Source: AP-15 sp035503615 (GTDB taxonomy: Bacteria > Pseudomonadota > Alphaproteobacteria > ATCC43930 > CGMCC-115725). Taken from it: a stretch of 64,000 nt of DNA. The translations under genes and the position numbers were made by a program. Location: assembly GCA_035503615.1 (NCBI GenBank), contig DATJTI010000017.1, forward strand, positions 1 through 64,000. Reading direction: 5' to 3'. Below, piece by piece: positions 16,365 through 29,557 of this stretch. The number at the start of each line of letters is the position of its first letter. The first letter of the stretch is position 1. The notes below the pieces were generated by a model. It was given only the letters and a program-made list of their open reading frames with translations, ran no database searches and was not told where the DNA came from.

Positions 16365-17774
16365 CTATCTCGCGCCGTGATTCCAGAAGATCACGCGCGC
16401 CGTCTGCAGCAGGATCAGAAAGTCCAAAAAGATGCTGCGGTTTTTCACGTAGTAGAGATCAAAAGCCAGCTTGCGGCGCGCATCTTCGGTCGAGGCGCCA
16501 TACGGATAATTGATCTGGGCCCAGCCGGTGATACCGGGACGCACCCAGTGACGCTCGGCATAATACGGGATGATCCGGCTCAGGCGGTCGACAAAATACG
16601 GGCGTTCGGGGCGCGGACCGACAAAACTCATGTCGCCGCGCAACACGTTCAGAATCTGCGCCAGCTCGTCGATGCGCAGCTTGCGGATCACCGCGCCGAC
16701 ATTGGTGACGCGCGGATCGCCCTTTGCCGCCCAGCGCGGCCGGCCGTCGCCCTCGGCATCGGTGTGCATGCTGCGGAACTTGAAGATCGTGAAGACCCGG
16801 CCGTGCAGGCCGATGCGCTCCTGGCGGTAGAGCACCGGCCCGGGGCTTTCCAGCTTGATCAGGCAGGCGGTCGCCACCAGCAGCGGCAGCGAAAAGATCA
16901 ACAGCGCCAGGCTGACCGTGATGTCAAAGCAGCGCTTCAGAAACGCATCGGTGACGCCACAGCGGAACCCATCCGAATAGAACAGCCAGGCCGGGCGCAG
17001 CGCTTCGAGATCGACGGTCCGGGTCTCGCGCTCCCAGAAATCGAGAAAATCGGTGATGCGGATCCCGGTGAGTTTGCAGTGCAGCAGCTGATGCACCGGC
17101 AGACCGCGCCGCTCGTCGGTCGCCACGACGATCTCGCTGGCACCGAGCCGGCAGCCGAGATCGGCGAGCGCACCCGGCTCGGCCTCCGCCCAGTCGCGCG
17201 TATCGGTGTCCGGCAGGCTGCGTTCGCCAGGCATGCCGACGAACGAGACCGGGACGAAATGATGGTTCTCCCCGGTGGCGACCAGGGCGGCGATCCGCGC
17301 CGCTTTGGTGCCGTTGCCGAGCACGACGACGCGACGGCGCAAGAGACCGCGCCCCAGCGTCACGAGAAAGGTGGCGCGGGTCAACAGGATGCAGCCGAGC
17401 CACAGCAGCGCGCCCTTGAGTGGCAGGGCGGCGCTGTCGGGCAGTTGCTGCAGTCCGTTACGCCAGTAGGCGGCCGAGACGACGACCAGCATCAGCACGA
17501 TGACAAAGGCGACCGCGACGCGGCTCAGCAGCAGGCGAAGATCGACAAAGCTCTGCGGGCCGTAGAGCCCGATCGACACCATCGCGACGATCGCGGCGAG
17601 CGACAGCCCGGCTGCCAGCTGGGCGGGAAAGCTCGCGACGCCGAAGATCAGCGCCGGACTTCCGTTCGACTGAGACAGCATCTGATAAAACGCAGCAGTG
17701 ATCAGCACCGCATCCGACGTTATCAGCAGCACGACCGAGACAGGGACAAAATGTCTGAACAGTCTGAGCTGCAT
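16365..17774 (-). CDS. Exosortase-A-associated sugar transferase (TIGR03013/EpsB type)
   Basis: A 469-residue polyprenyl-phosphate hexose-1-phosphate transferase. Four to five N-terminal membrane helices are followed by a Rossmann-like CoA-binding region (RRVVVLGNGTKAARI) and a C-terminal bacterial sugar-transferase domain with KRCFDI, ESPGPVLYRQERIG, FKFRSMHTDA and DMSFVGPRPERP. It starts synthesis of the polysaccharide whose genes accompany exosortase systems. ATG 17774 gives the family-like N-terminus MQLRLFRHFVP; an upstream TTG at 17831 is less likely. It heads the prsK-prsR-prsT block on the minus strand. Confidence 0.9.
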   Translation of the reverse strand: MQLRLFRHFVPVSVVLLITSDAVLITAAFYQMLSQSNGSPALIFGVASFPAQLAAGLSLAAIVAMVSIGLYGPQSFVDLRLLLSRVAVAFVIVLMLVVVSAAYWRNGLQQLPDSAALPLKGALLWLGCILLTRATFLVTLGRGLLRRRVVVLGNGTKAARIAALVATGENHHFVPVSFVGMPGERSLPDTDTRDWAEAEPGALADLGCRLGASEIVVATDERRGLPVHQLLHCKLTGIRITDFLDFWERETRTVDLEALRPAWLFYSDGFRCGVTDAFLKRCFDITVSLALLIFSLPLLVATACLIKLESPGPVLYRQERIGLHGRVFTIFKFRSMHTDAEGDGRPRWAAKGDPRVTNVGAVIRKLRIDELAQILNVLRGDMSFVGPRPERPYFVDRLSRIIPYYAERHWVRPGITGWAQINYPYGASTEDARRKLAFDLYYVKNRSIFLDFLILLQTARVIFWNHGAR

Positions 17775-17843
17775 CGCCGATTGTAATTTCGTTAATAACG
17801 CCCGCGGATCGCGACAGAAGGCTGTCGTCAACAGCGCCTGAAT

Positions 17844-17872
17844 ATAATACCAGAACGACAGGCCCGCGTCCA
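17844..17872 (-). promoter_or_regulatory. Sigma70-like promoter of the EPS/prs block
   Basis: On the minus strand TGGACG (17867-17872) and TATTAT (17844-17849) are separated by exactly 17 bp, and the -10 is preceded by TGG, an extended -10 feature. It lies 70 bp before the sugar-transferase ATG. Read from sequence; activity is inferred. Confidence 0.5.
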
Positions 17873-17907
17873 GTAGAAGACACTCGCGAGCCGGCGACGG
17901 CGCTGCG

Positions 17908-18840
17908 TCATTCGCCCGCGGCGAGGGCGGCGCGGGTGGCCGGTGCGGGTGCCAGCGGATCGGGTGCCGCCCCGGTCGCGGTTCCGGCGAGGGCTTGCTG
18001 TTGCTGATCGAACAGCCGGCGGATCCAGTCGATCACCGCGCGCACGCACGCCGCCCGGCGCAGATCGCGATGCACGATGATCCAGTATTCGGCGGCGATC
18101 TCGGGCACCGGCGGGCTCAGCCTTTCGAGCAGCGGGTCGCCGTCGCCGATAAAGCACGGCAGGATGCCGCGGCCGGCGCCAGCGCGGATCGCGGCCGATT
18201 GCATCGGCGTGTTCGAGGCGCGCAGCGCCACGGCACCGCCGCTCTCGCGCAGCCGCTCCTGCACCCAGCGCGCGGTCGGATAGTGCGCCTGCTCCTCGGT
18301 ATAGGTGACCCAGGCATCGCCCATCGAGCCCCGTCGGCGATAGACGGCGCAGGCGAATATGCCAGCCCTGGTAATGTAGAGGTCGCCGCTTTCCGGCGGG
18401 TGGTGGCGCAGCGCGAGATCGGCCTCGCGGCGCGCGAGATTGGCGGTCTGCTGCGATTCGACGAGTTCGAGAGTGATCCCCTTTGGCAATGCCGCGTCGG
18501 CGGCGCCGGTCAGGCAGCGGGCGAGAAAGCTCGCCGCCCATTCGCCGACCGAGATCCGGACGGTGCCGCTCAACCCGGGCGAGGCCGCGGCGCGGCGCCG
18601 CTCCAGGGCCAGCGCGGCCAGCTCCAATTGCTCGGCGGCCGGCATTAGCGCCTCGCCGGCGGCGTTGAGGCGAAGCCCTTCGGGCAGCCGGTCGAACAGC
18701 GCCGGGCCGCCGAATACCGCCTCGAAGGTGGCAAGACGCCGCCCGACGGTCGGCTGGCTCAGCCCCAATGCCCGGCCGGCGGCGCGCAGCGAGCCGTGGC
18801 GGGCGACCGCGAGAAAGACGCGGGCATCGTCCCAATCCAT
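17908..18840 (-). CDS. LysR-family transcriptional regulator
   Basis: A 310-residue LysR-type regulator. The N-terminal winged helix-turn-helix is clear (DWDDARVFLAVARHGSLRAAGRALGLSQPTVGRRL), followed by the periplasmic-binding-protein-like effector domain. The start at ATG 18840 is chosen because the operator-like palindrome 18865-18880 then sits 24 bp upstream; ATG 18864 is an alternative adding eight residues. It is divergent from the cupin and ABC exporter genes, the usual geometry for a LysR regulator and its target. The C-terminal 30 residues are low-complexity Ala/Pro/Thr. Confidence 0.9.
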   Translation of the reverse strand: MDWDDARVFLAVARHGSLRAAGRALGLSQPTVGRRLATFEAVFGGPALFDRLPEGLRLNAAGEALMPAAEQLELAALALERRRAAASPGLSGTVRISVGEWAASFLARCLTGAADAALPKGITLELVESQQTANLARREADLALRHHPPESGDLYITRAGIFACAVYRRRGSMGDAWVTYTEEQAHYPTARWVQERLRESGGAVALRASNTPMQSAAIRAGAGRGILPCFIGDGDPLLERLSPPVPEIAAEYWIIVHRDLRRAACVRAVIDWIRRLFDQQQQALAGTATGAAPDPLAPAPATRAALAAGE

Positions 18841-18864
18841 CGCGGCGGCGTTGACCGTGATCAT

Positions 18865-18880
18865 GATACAGGATTGTATC
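18865..18880. promoter_or_regulatory. LysR-type box between lysR and cupin
   Basis: A perfect inverted repeat, GATACA-GGAT-TGTATC, lies between the divergent lysR and cupin genes. It contains the T-N11-A pattern of LysR-family recognition sites. It is about 87 bp from the cupin start, consistent with an activator or autoregulatory site. Confidence 0.6.
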
Positions 18881-18966
18881 GCGGGGTGCCGAATTTGTCG
18901 ATCCCCAGAATCAGATCGTATCGCTATGTTGAGCGCGACCCGCAAACCGCAGGACGAGAGCAGAAA

Positions 18967-19412
18967 ATGGTCGAGATGCTCGATCTCAACAGTGAAATCG
19001 GGAAACTGCAGATGCTACGCGGCCGCCGGCCCGACATGCTGGAGGCGGAGCGCAAGGCGAGCGGCGCGTTCGCTACCTTGGCGCCATATCGCGACGGCAA
19101 TATCTTCAGCGCCAAATTTGCCGGCAACGGCGCCTGGGAGCGCCACCCGAACGGCGATGAACTGGTGCAGGTCATGGACGGCGCCGCGACGTTTCATTTT
19201 GTGACCGAGGAGGGGCTGCAATCCCGCGAACTCAGGGCGGGCATGCTGGTGATTGTGCCGCAGGGCATGTGGCATCGCTTTGAATCGCTGGATGGCGTGA
19301 CGTTGATGACCGCGACGCCAAAGCCGACCGAGCATCTGACGGTTGCTGTGGAGGATCCGCGGACGCTGACCAGCGGCGAGCTCTCGGGCAATATCGAAGA
19401 AAAGGTACGCTG

Positions 19413-19413
<1 letters not shown>
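18967..19413 (+). CDS. Cupin-domain protein
   Basis: A 148-residue single-cupin protein. The first cupin motif is partly present (WERHPNGDELVQVMDG, lacking the full two-histidine set) and the second is PQGMWHRFES. Such proteins bind a metal and either catalyse small reactions or sense ligands. Its stop overlaps the ABC exporter start by one base (TGATG), so the two are translationally coupled and probably act on the same compound. A further ATG at 18976 is possible. Confidence 0.8.
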
Positions 19414-23018
<3,605 letters not shown>

Positions 23019-23048
23019 CTCGGTCCAGCGCGATCGGTGAAGGGCCGA

Positions 23049-23147
23049 GATCGGCCCTGGCGCGCGATGGTCGAGGTCGCGATCGGCCCTGGCGCGCGAT
23101 GGTCGAGGCCGCGATCGGCCCCTGGCGCGCGATGGTCGCGGGTCGCG
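23049..23147 (+). repeat. 32-bp x 3 tandem repeat
   Basis: Units begin at 23049, 23081 and 23113, each opening GATCGGCCC and containing TGGCGCGCGATGGTCG. The first two differ at one base; the third has one inserted C and a diverged end. It fills most of the 180-bp gap between the ABC exporter and the convergent HpnM-like gene. No coding role seen. Confidence 0.93.
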
Positions 23148-23198
23148 AATGGCCGGAGGTGACGGATCAGCAGGCGCGCAGGGTCGCGCGGCGGCGGT

Positions 23199-23879
23199 TC
23201 AGCCGGCGCCCGCCGCGGAACCGGTCAGCATCTCGGCCTTGCGGTTGAGTGCTTCGATCAATCCGGCCACACCCTGGTCGCGCAGGATCCCCGCGAATTC
23301 GGAGCGATGGGTCGCCACCTCGCTGATCGTGCCATCGAGATAGATGTCGGCGATCAACCATCGGCCGCCGGACTGGCGCATCAGATAGTCGACCTCGACC
23401 GGATCGCCATCGGATTTGATGATCTGGCTGGTGACGATCAATCCATAGGGGTTCTGGTGCTCGCCGGTCACGTCGAGGCGCTGTCCGTGGTAGCTGTCGA
23501 AGCGGTCGGCATAGACCGCCGAGATATAGCGGCCATAGCTCTCGGCCACCTGCTGCTGCTGCGCCGGGGTCAGTGTGGGCCAGCCCGGACCGAAGGCGAG
23601 GCGTGCCATGAACGACAGATCGAAGCTGCGGCGGATCACCGGGGCCAGCTCCATGTAGCGGCCGTTGCTGTTGAGCGTAGCACCGCTCTTCATCGTGTCG
23701 AGCAGGGTGTTGTAGAGGCCCTGGACGGTTTCGCCAGCGTCCGATGCATAAGCGGGACCCTGATAGCCGATCGTGGCGAGCGCCAGCATCGCAGCCAGTG
23801 CTGCGGCCTTCTTGCGCGCAGTCCGCGTCGGTGCTGGTCGCGCCGGCGGCAAAGATTCGGCTAGAATACGCTTGATCAT
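23199..23879 (-). CDS. HpnM / MlaC (Ttg2D)-family periplasmic lipid-binding protein
   Basis: A 226-residue exported protein of the toluene-tolerance Ttg2D/MlaC family, closest in feel to the hopanoid-associated HpnM subgroup: RRSFDLSFMARLAFGPGW, AVYADRFDSYHGQRL and WLIADIYLDGTISEVATHRSEF are the characteristic blocks. A basic N-terminus plus hydrophobic stretch ending near PAYASD is a signal peptide. ATG 23879 gives a sensible signal sequence; the longer 23948 start does not. Family members ferry phospholipids or hopanoids between membranes. No partner transporter genes lie beside it here. Confidence 0.83.
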   Translation of the reverse strand: MIKRILAESLPPARPAPTRTARKKAAALAAMLALATIGYQGPAYASDAGETVQGLYNTLLDTMKSGATLNSNGRYMELAPVIRRSFDLSFMARLAFGPGWPTLTPAQQQQVAESYGRYISAVYADRFDSYHGQRLDVTGEHQNPYGLIVTSQIIKSDGDPVEVDYLMRQSGGRWLIADIYLDGTISEVATHRSEFAGILRDQGVAGLIEALNRKAEMLTGSAAGAG

Positions 23880-24023
23880 AACGGGTCTCTGCTGGTTTTC
23901 GTCTCCCGCCCGTCTAAGTGCGCGCACGCTGGCCATATTCAAGTGCATGGCTGCGCTGCGAAGGGTTCATCGCATTGACCCAGCCGACCGTCTTGTAGAG
24001 CGTGCGCCACGTACCGTTGCGTT

Positions 24024-24060
24024 GTTTACGTTGGCCGGTCGGTTTACGTTGGCCGGATCG
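24024..24060 (+). repeat. 18-bp x 2 direct repeat
   Basis: Two copies of GTTTACGTTGGCCGGWCG, beginning at 24024 and 24042, lie in the divergent gap between the HpnM-like and antiporter genes. The second copy carries one extra base near its end. Confidence 0.9.
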
Positions 24061-24152
24061 CTTGGCTCGGGTGCCGCCGCAGCGCCGGTCGCGGCGCTCG
24101 GGGCAATCGCACCCTCTCCGCCACGATAGATGTGTGGCAATAACGGTACATC

Positions 24153-25430
<1,278 letters not shown>

Positions 25431-25492
25431 AAGGCCGGAGCAGCCATCCGGCCCGGCCGCCCGTGAACCCCCGCCACCCGTTGCAACATCGC

Positions 25493-25498
25493 TATAAT
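25493..25498 (+). promoter_or_regulatory. Consensus -10 hexamer upstream of ftsH paralogue
   Basis: TATAAT, a perfect -10 match, stands out in this GC-rich gap 92 bp before the protease gene. No good -35 lies 16-18 bp upstream, so it is only a candidate promoter. Confidence 0.3.
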
Positions 25499-25590
25499 GG
25501 GGAGGATCGTAGCGATCGCCGCTGCGGCCGGTGCGGCGGCGCGATCGCCCGTCTGCCGGATCGCCGGGTAAACCACACGGGATGCGCGTC

Positions 25591-27456
25591 ATGGACAAGA
25601 AGGTGCACATCAACTTCTGGTACGTGATCGCCGCGATCCTCGGCATGCTGTGGATCCAGAGCCTCTATCTGCAGAGCGTGCAGCGCACGCCGATCCCCTA
25701 CAGCCGGTTTCAGACGCTGCTCAATGAGAACAAGGTCGCCTCGGTCGATATCGGGCCGAACTACATCACCGGCACGTTGAAACAGCCGGAAAAAACCGGT
25801 GGGCTGAAGGATTTTGTCACGGCGCGGGTGGCTCCCGATCTGGCCAAGAGCCTCGACAAGCACGGCGTCACCTATTCCGGCATCGTCGAAAACCATTTCA
25901 TCCGCAACCTCTTATCATGGATCCTGCCGGCCATCGTGTTTGTCGGGATCTGGATGTTCGCGATCCGCCGCATGGGTCAGGGCGGGCTCGGCGGGCTGAT
26001 GCAGATCGGCAAAAGCCGGGCGCGGATCTATGTCGAGAAGGAGACCAAGGTCACCTTCGCCGATGTCGCCGGGGTCGACGAGGCCAAGGACGAGCTGGTC
26101 GAGATCGTCAACTTCCTGAAGGACCCGGCGAGCTATGGCCGACTTGGCGGCCGGCCGCCAAAAGGCGTGCTGCTGGTCGGCCCGCCGGGCACCGGCAAGA
26201 CCCTGCTCGCGCGCGCCGTCGCCGGTGAGGCCGGGGTGCCGTTCTTCTCGATCTCCGGCTCCGAATTTGTCGAGATGTTTGTCGGGGTCGGTGCAGCACG
26301 GGTGCGCGACCTGTTCGAGCAGGCGCGCCAGCACGCGCCGGCGATCATCTTTATCGACGAGCTCGATTCGCTCGGCCGTGCCCGCAGCGCCTTTGCCGGC
26401 GGCGGCCATGACGAAAAGGACCAGACGCTGAACCAGCTGCTGGCCGAACTCGACGGTTTCGACCCGTCGAGCGGGCTTGTCCTGCTCGCCGCCACCAACC
26501 GGCCCGAGGTGCTCGATCCGGCCTTGCTGCGGGCCGGCCGCTTCGACCGCCAGATCCTGGTTGATCGCCCGGACAAGAAGGGGCGCATCGACATCCTCGC
26601 GGTGCATCTGCGCAAGGCCAGGCTCGCCGCCGATGTGGTGCCGGAGGAGATCGCGGCGCTGACCCCGGGCTTTACCGGGGCCGACCTCGCCAATCTCGTC
26701 AACGAGGCGACCCTGCTCGCCACTCGCCGCGGCGCCGAGGCGGTGGCGATGACCGATTTCACCAACGCGATCGAGCGCATCGTCGCCGGGCTCGAAAAGC
26801 GCAGCCGCATCCTCAACCCGATCGAGCGCCGCGTCGTCGCCTATCACGAACTCGGCCACGCGATTGTCGGGCTCGCGCTGTCGGAGACGGAGACGGTGCA
26901 CAAGGTCTCGATCATCCCGCGCGGGGTCGGCGCGCTCGGCTACACGATCCAGCGGCCGATCGAGGACCGCTATCTGATGACCCGCGCCGAACTCGAGCAC
27001 AAGATGGCGGCACTGCTCGGCGGACGAGCGTCCGAGCAGCTGGTGTTCAGCGAGATCTCGACCGGTGCGGCCGACGATCTTGCCCGCGCCACCGATATCG
27101 CCCGCGCGATGGTGCTGCGCTACGGTATGAGCGAGGCGCTCGGCAACGTCACCTACGAGCGCGATCGTTCGCCGTTCCTGCAGCCGGCGATCCCGATGCT
27201 GCCGCAGCGCGATTATGGCGAAGGAACCGCCGCGGCAGTCGACCGCGCGGTGCGCGGCTTTGTCGACGGCGCCTTTGCACTGGCGACGGCGGTGTTGCAT
27301 CGCAATCGCGAGCTGCTCGATCGCACCGCTGCGGCGCTGCTGCAATCCGAGACTCTGGACGAGCCGGAGATCGACCGGTTGAAACGCCAGATCAAGCCGG
27401 TGCCCGACCGGCTACCGAGCCCGGCGCCGGCTGCGGCGGCCTCTTCGGCGGTCTGA
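25591..27456 (+). CDS. ftsH: ATP-dependent zinc metalloprotease, FtsH family
   Basis: A 621-residue membrane AAA+ protease: N-terminal helix (residues 9-25), periplasmic domain, second helix near 105-125, AAA+ domain with Walker A GPPGTGKT at 197-204, Walker B IIFIDELDSLGRAR, SRH segment ATNRPEVLDPALLRAGRFDRQ, and the zinc site HELGH at 419-423. Most housekeeping FtsH proteins have HEAGH, so HELGH and the different periplasmic region suggest a paralogue. ATG 25591 is chosen over 25582 because of spacing from the GGGA site. It degrades misfolded membrane and short-lived cytosolic proteins. Confidence 0.92.
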   Translation: MDKKVHINFWYVIAAILGMLWIQSLYLQSVQRTPIPYSRFQTLLNENKVASVDIGPNYITGTLKQPEKTGGLKDFVTARVAPDLAKSLDKHGVTYSGIVENHFIRNLLSWILPAIVFVGIWMFAIRRMGQGGLGGLMQIGKSRARIYVEKETKVTFADVAGVDEAKDELVEIVNFLKDPASYGRLGGRPPKGVLLVGPPGTGKTLLARAVAGEAGVPFFSISGSEFVEMFVGVGAARVRDLFEQARQHAPAIIFIDELDSLGRARSAFAGGGHDEKDQTLNQLLAELDGFDPSSGLVLLAATNRPEVLDPALLRAGRFDRQILVDRPDKKGRIDILAVHLRKARLAADVVPEEIAALTPGFTGADLANLVNEATLLATRRGAEAVAMTDFTNAIERIVAGLEKRSRILNPIERRVVAYHELGHAIVGLALSETETVHKVSIIPRGVGALGYTIQRPIEDRYLMTRAELEHKMAALLGGRASEQLVFSEISTGAADDLARATDIARAMVLRYGMSEALGNVTYERDRSPFLQPAIPMLPQRDYGEGTAAAVDRAVRGFVDGAFALATAVLHRNRELLDRTAAALLQSETLDEPEIDRLKRQIKPVPDRLPSPAPAAAASSAV

Positions 27457-27510
27457 CGGATCAGCGGGCGGGCGGTTGCCGAAAACCTCTGAAGGCATGG
27501 GCTGAGCCGA

Positions 27511-27545
27511 AAGAAAAAGCCTCCCCGCGCTTGCCGGCGGGGAGG
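27511..27545 (-). terminator. Intrinsic terminator of amtB
   Basis: A 9-bp perfect stem (CCTCCCCGC 27520-27528 with GCGGGGAGG 27537-27545, 8-nt loop) is followed on the minus strand by CTTTTTCTTTC. It lies about 110 bp past the amtB stop, a textbook rho-independent terminator for that gene. Confidence 0.8.
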
Positions 27546-27654
27546 GATCGTGTCGGTTGACTGTGTCGGTTCTGGGGGCGTGCCCCGGTGCGCCTTCGGC
27601 GGACACAGGAGCCGGCAATGGCCGGCCCCCGCGTTTCGGTCGTTCGGCTGCCGC

Positions 27655-28992
27655 TCAATCGGCAATCGCCGGGATTTCCTCGCCGTCGCCGAAATTGTAG
27701 GCGGTCTCGCCATGCACGGCATCGTCGCCGACGCGCAGCGTCGCCTCATCCATCCGCAACGAGACGAAGATCGAGATCACCTTCAGGATGATGAAGGTCG
27801 CAACGACGTTGAAGACGATAATGAACGCCGCCGCGTAGACCTGCAGCAGGAACTGGTGGAAGTTGCCGTAGAACCAGCCGGTGCCGCTCACGCCCGGCGC
27901 ATCCTTTTGTGTTCCGATATATTCGATCATGTCCGGGTTGGCGAGAATGCCGGTTAGGAGGCCGCCCATCAAGCCGGCGACGCCATGGGTCGACAGCACG
28001 CTCAGCGTATCGTCGACCCGCCGGAACAGTGCGGTCGTCTGCACCTTGTTCATGAAGAACCAGGGGATGATACCGGCGCACACGCCGATGATGATGGCTC
28101 CCCAGCCGTTGACGTAGCCGGCCGCCGGGGTGATGGCGACGAGGCCGGCGATCATGCCGTTGACCGCACCGACGACCGAGGGCTTGCTGTAGGCCATCGA
28201 GTCCATGATGGTCCAGACCAGCAGGGCCACGCAGGTGCACAGATTGGTGTTGAGGATCGCGGCCGAGGCGTCGGCATTGGCGAAGTAGGGGTCGCCGCCG
28301 TTGAAGCCGTTCCAGCCGAGCCACAGGATCCCGGCGCCGGCCAACGCCATCAACAGGCTGTTCGGCGGGAAATGGTCGCGGTCCTGCTGCAGACGCGGCC
28401 CGATCACCGCCGCCGCGACAAATCCCGAGGTGCCGGCGGCGAGATGGATCACATAGCCGCCCGAGAAATCGAGCGCGCCAAGCTGAGCGAGCCAGCCGCC
28501 GCCCCAGATGCTGAAGCAGCCGACCGTATAGACGAAGGTCATCCACAGCGGCACGAAGATGATCCACGCCTTGAAGCTCATCCGCCCGATCAGGGAGCCG
28601 GCGAGGATGATCACGGTGATTGCCGCGAACACGAACTGGAAGAACATCATCGTCGCCATCGGGAAGGCGAGCGCCGGCATGCCCGAGGCGGCGGCCGGAA
28701 TCGTCGCCTGCCCCTCCAGGAAGGCGGCAGCGAGCGCCGGCTTTGGCGTGCCCCAGAATGGAAACAGCTGCGGGCCAAACGACATGTTGTAAGCCCACAG
28801 CACCCAGACGACCATCACTGCGGCGAAAGCGTAGATCGCCATGAATGCCGAATTGACCGCCCACTTCTTTTTGACGATGCCGCCGTAAAGGATCACCAGA
28901 CCGGGAATGCTTTGCAGGCCGACAAAGGTCGCGGCGGCCATTTGCCAGGCATTGGACCCGGTATCGAGCCATTTTGGCGATGGTATCAACAT
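27655..28992 (-). CDS. amtB: Ammonium transporter
   Basis: A 445-residue Amt/MEP/Rh-family channel with eleven predicted membrane helices. Typical blocks are PGLVILYGGIVKKKWAVNS, the DFSGGYVIHLAAGTSGFVAA segment with the family's conserved pore-region residues, LWLGWNGFNGG and DDTLSVLSTHGVAGLMGGLLTG. The cytoplasmic C-tail is present. It imports ammonium. It is preceded by a sigma54-type promoter and followed by an intrinsic terminator, so it is a single-gene unit. No glnK is linked, unlike the common glnK-amtB pair. ATG 28992 follows an AGAGG/GAGAGA site. Confidence 0.95.
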   Translation of the reverse strand: MLIPSPKWLDTGSNAWQMAAATFVGLQSIPGLVILYGGIVKKKWAVNSAFMAIYAFAAVMVVWVLWAYNMSFGPQLFPFWGTPKPALAAAFLEGQATIPAAASGMPALAFPMATMMFFQFVFAAITVIILAGSLIGRMSFKAWIIFVPLWMTFVYTVGCFSIWGGGWLAQLGALDFSGGYVIHLAAGTSGFVAAAVIGPRLQQDRDHFPPNSLLMALAGAGILWLGWNGFNGGDPYFANADASAAILNTNLCTCVALLVWTIMDSMAYSKPSVVGAVNGMIAGLVAITPAAGYVNGWGAIIIGVCAGIIPWFFMNKVQTTALFRRVDDTLSVLSTHGVAGLMGGLLTGILANPDMIEYIGTQKDAPGVSGTGWFYGNFHQFLLQVYAAAFIIVFNVVATFIILKVISIFVSLRMDEATLRVGDDAVHGETAYNFGDGEEIPAIAD

Positions 28993-29557
28993 TTCTCTCT
29001 GCCTCTTACGGTTGTAGTCGAACCCTGGCCGTCATCCTGGCCTTGCTGGCGAATGCTGCAGGTGCATTCCCTCGGCTGGTGCCAAAGCAAGCTTCGTGCC
29101 TAGCGTGAAACCCGCCGGCAGCAGGGAGCGGGCAAAGATCGGGCGGGGTTGGATCCGGGTCGGGAGGCAGGCCGCGGCAGCACCGCGGGCGGCGCGACGA
29201 CGTCGCGATCGGCGGAACCGGTCTCGGCGCAGGAGCCCTTATGACTATTTTTTATGCAATAAAATGCCTGATTGATAGGCAATGCGAAATCGCACGTTGA
29301 TCAGATCGGGAGAAAACATCAAATTGGTGAAATAGCCGAGCGTCAGAGACACGACGTTGTCAGCCGACACCGAGCCTGGAGACAAAGAATGGCCGCGGCC
29401 ATCGGCCTCGATGGTGGTGAGCGAATCCGGCGGCGGCCGCAGACCTGCCTTGGCCGGCCTGCTGCCGTGAGCGGGTCGCGGCGCTCGCCTGTAAGATGGC
29501 TTTGGGCGGGGTTGCTGTGGACGGAGTTGCTGGCGGCAGGGTCGCAAGGCGGCGGCG
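28993..29557. other. Divergent intergenic region, 565 bp
   Basis: It contains the sigma54-type promoter of amtB at its left end and an AT-rich island around 29240-29290 that stands out from the surroundings. In that island TGCCT/AGGCA (29265-29281) forms a short hairpin followed on the minus strand by TTTTATT, terminator-like but with no gene assigned to it. A minus-strand reading frame ending at 29245 overlaps the kinase gene and is not convincing. Nothing else identifiable. Confidence 0.5.
29086..29101 (-). promoter_or_regulatory. amtB: Sigma54 (-24/-12) promoter of amtB
   Basis: On the minus strand AGGCAC-GAAGC-TTGCT matches the sigma54 consensus TGGCAC-N5-TTGCA at nearly every conserved position, including the GG at -24 and GC at -12 with correct spacing. 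Transcription would start about 80 bp before the amtB ATG. Nitrogen-limited activation by NtrC is the known mode for amt genes; no NtrC site was identified. Confidence 0.75.
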
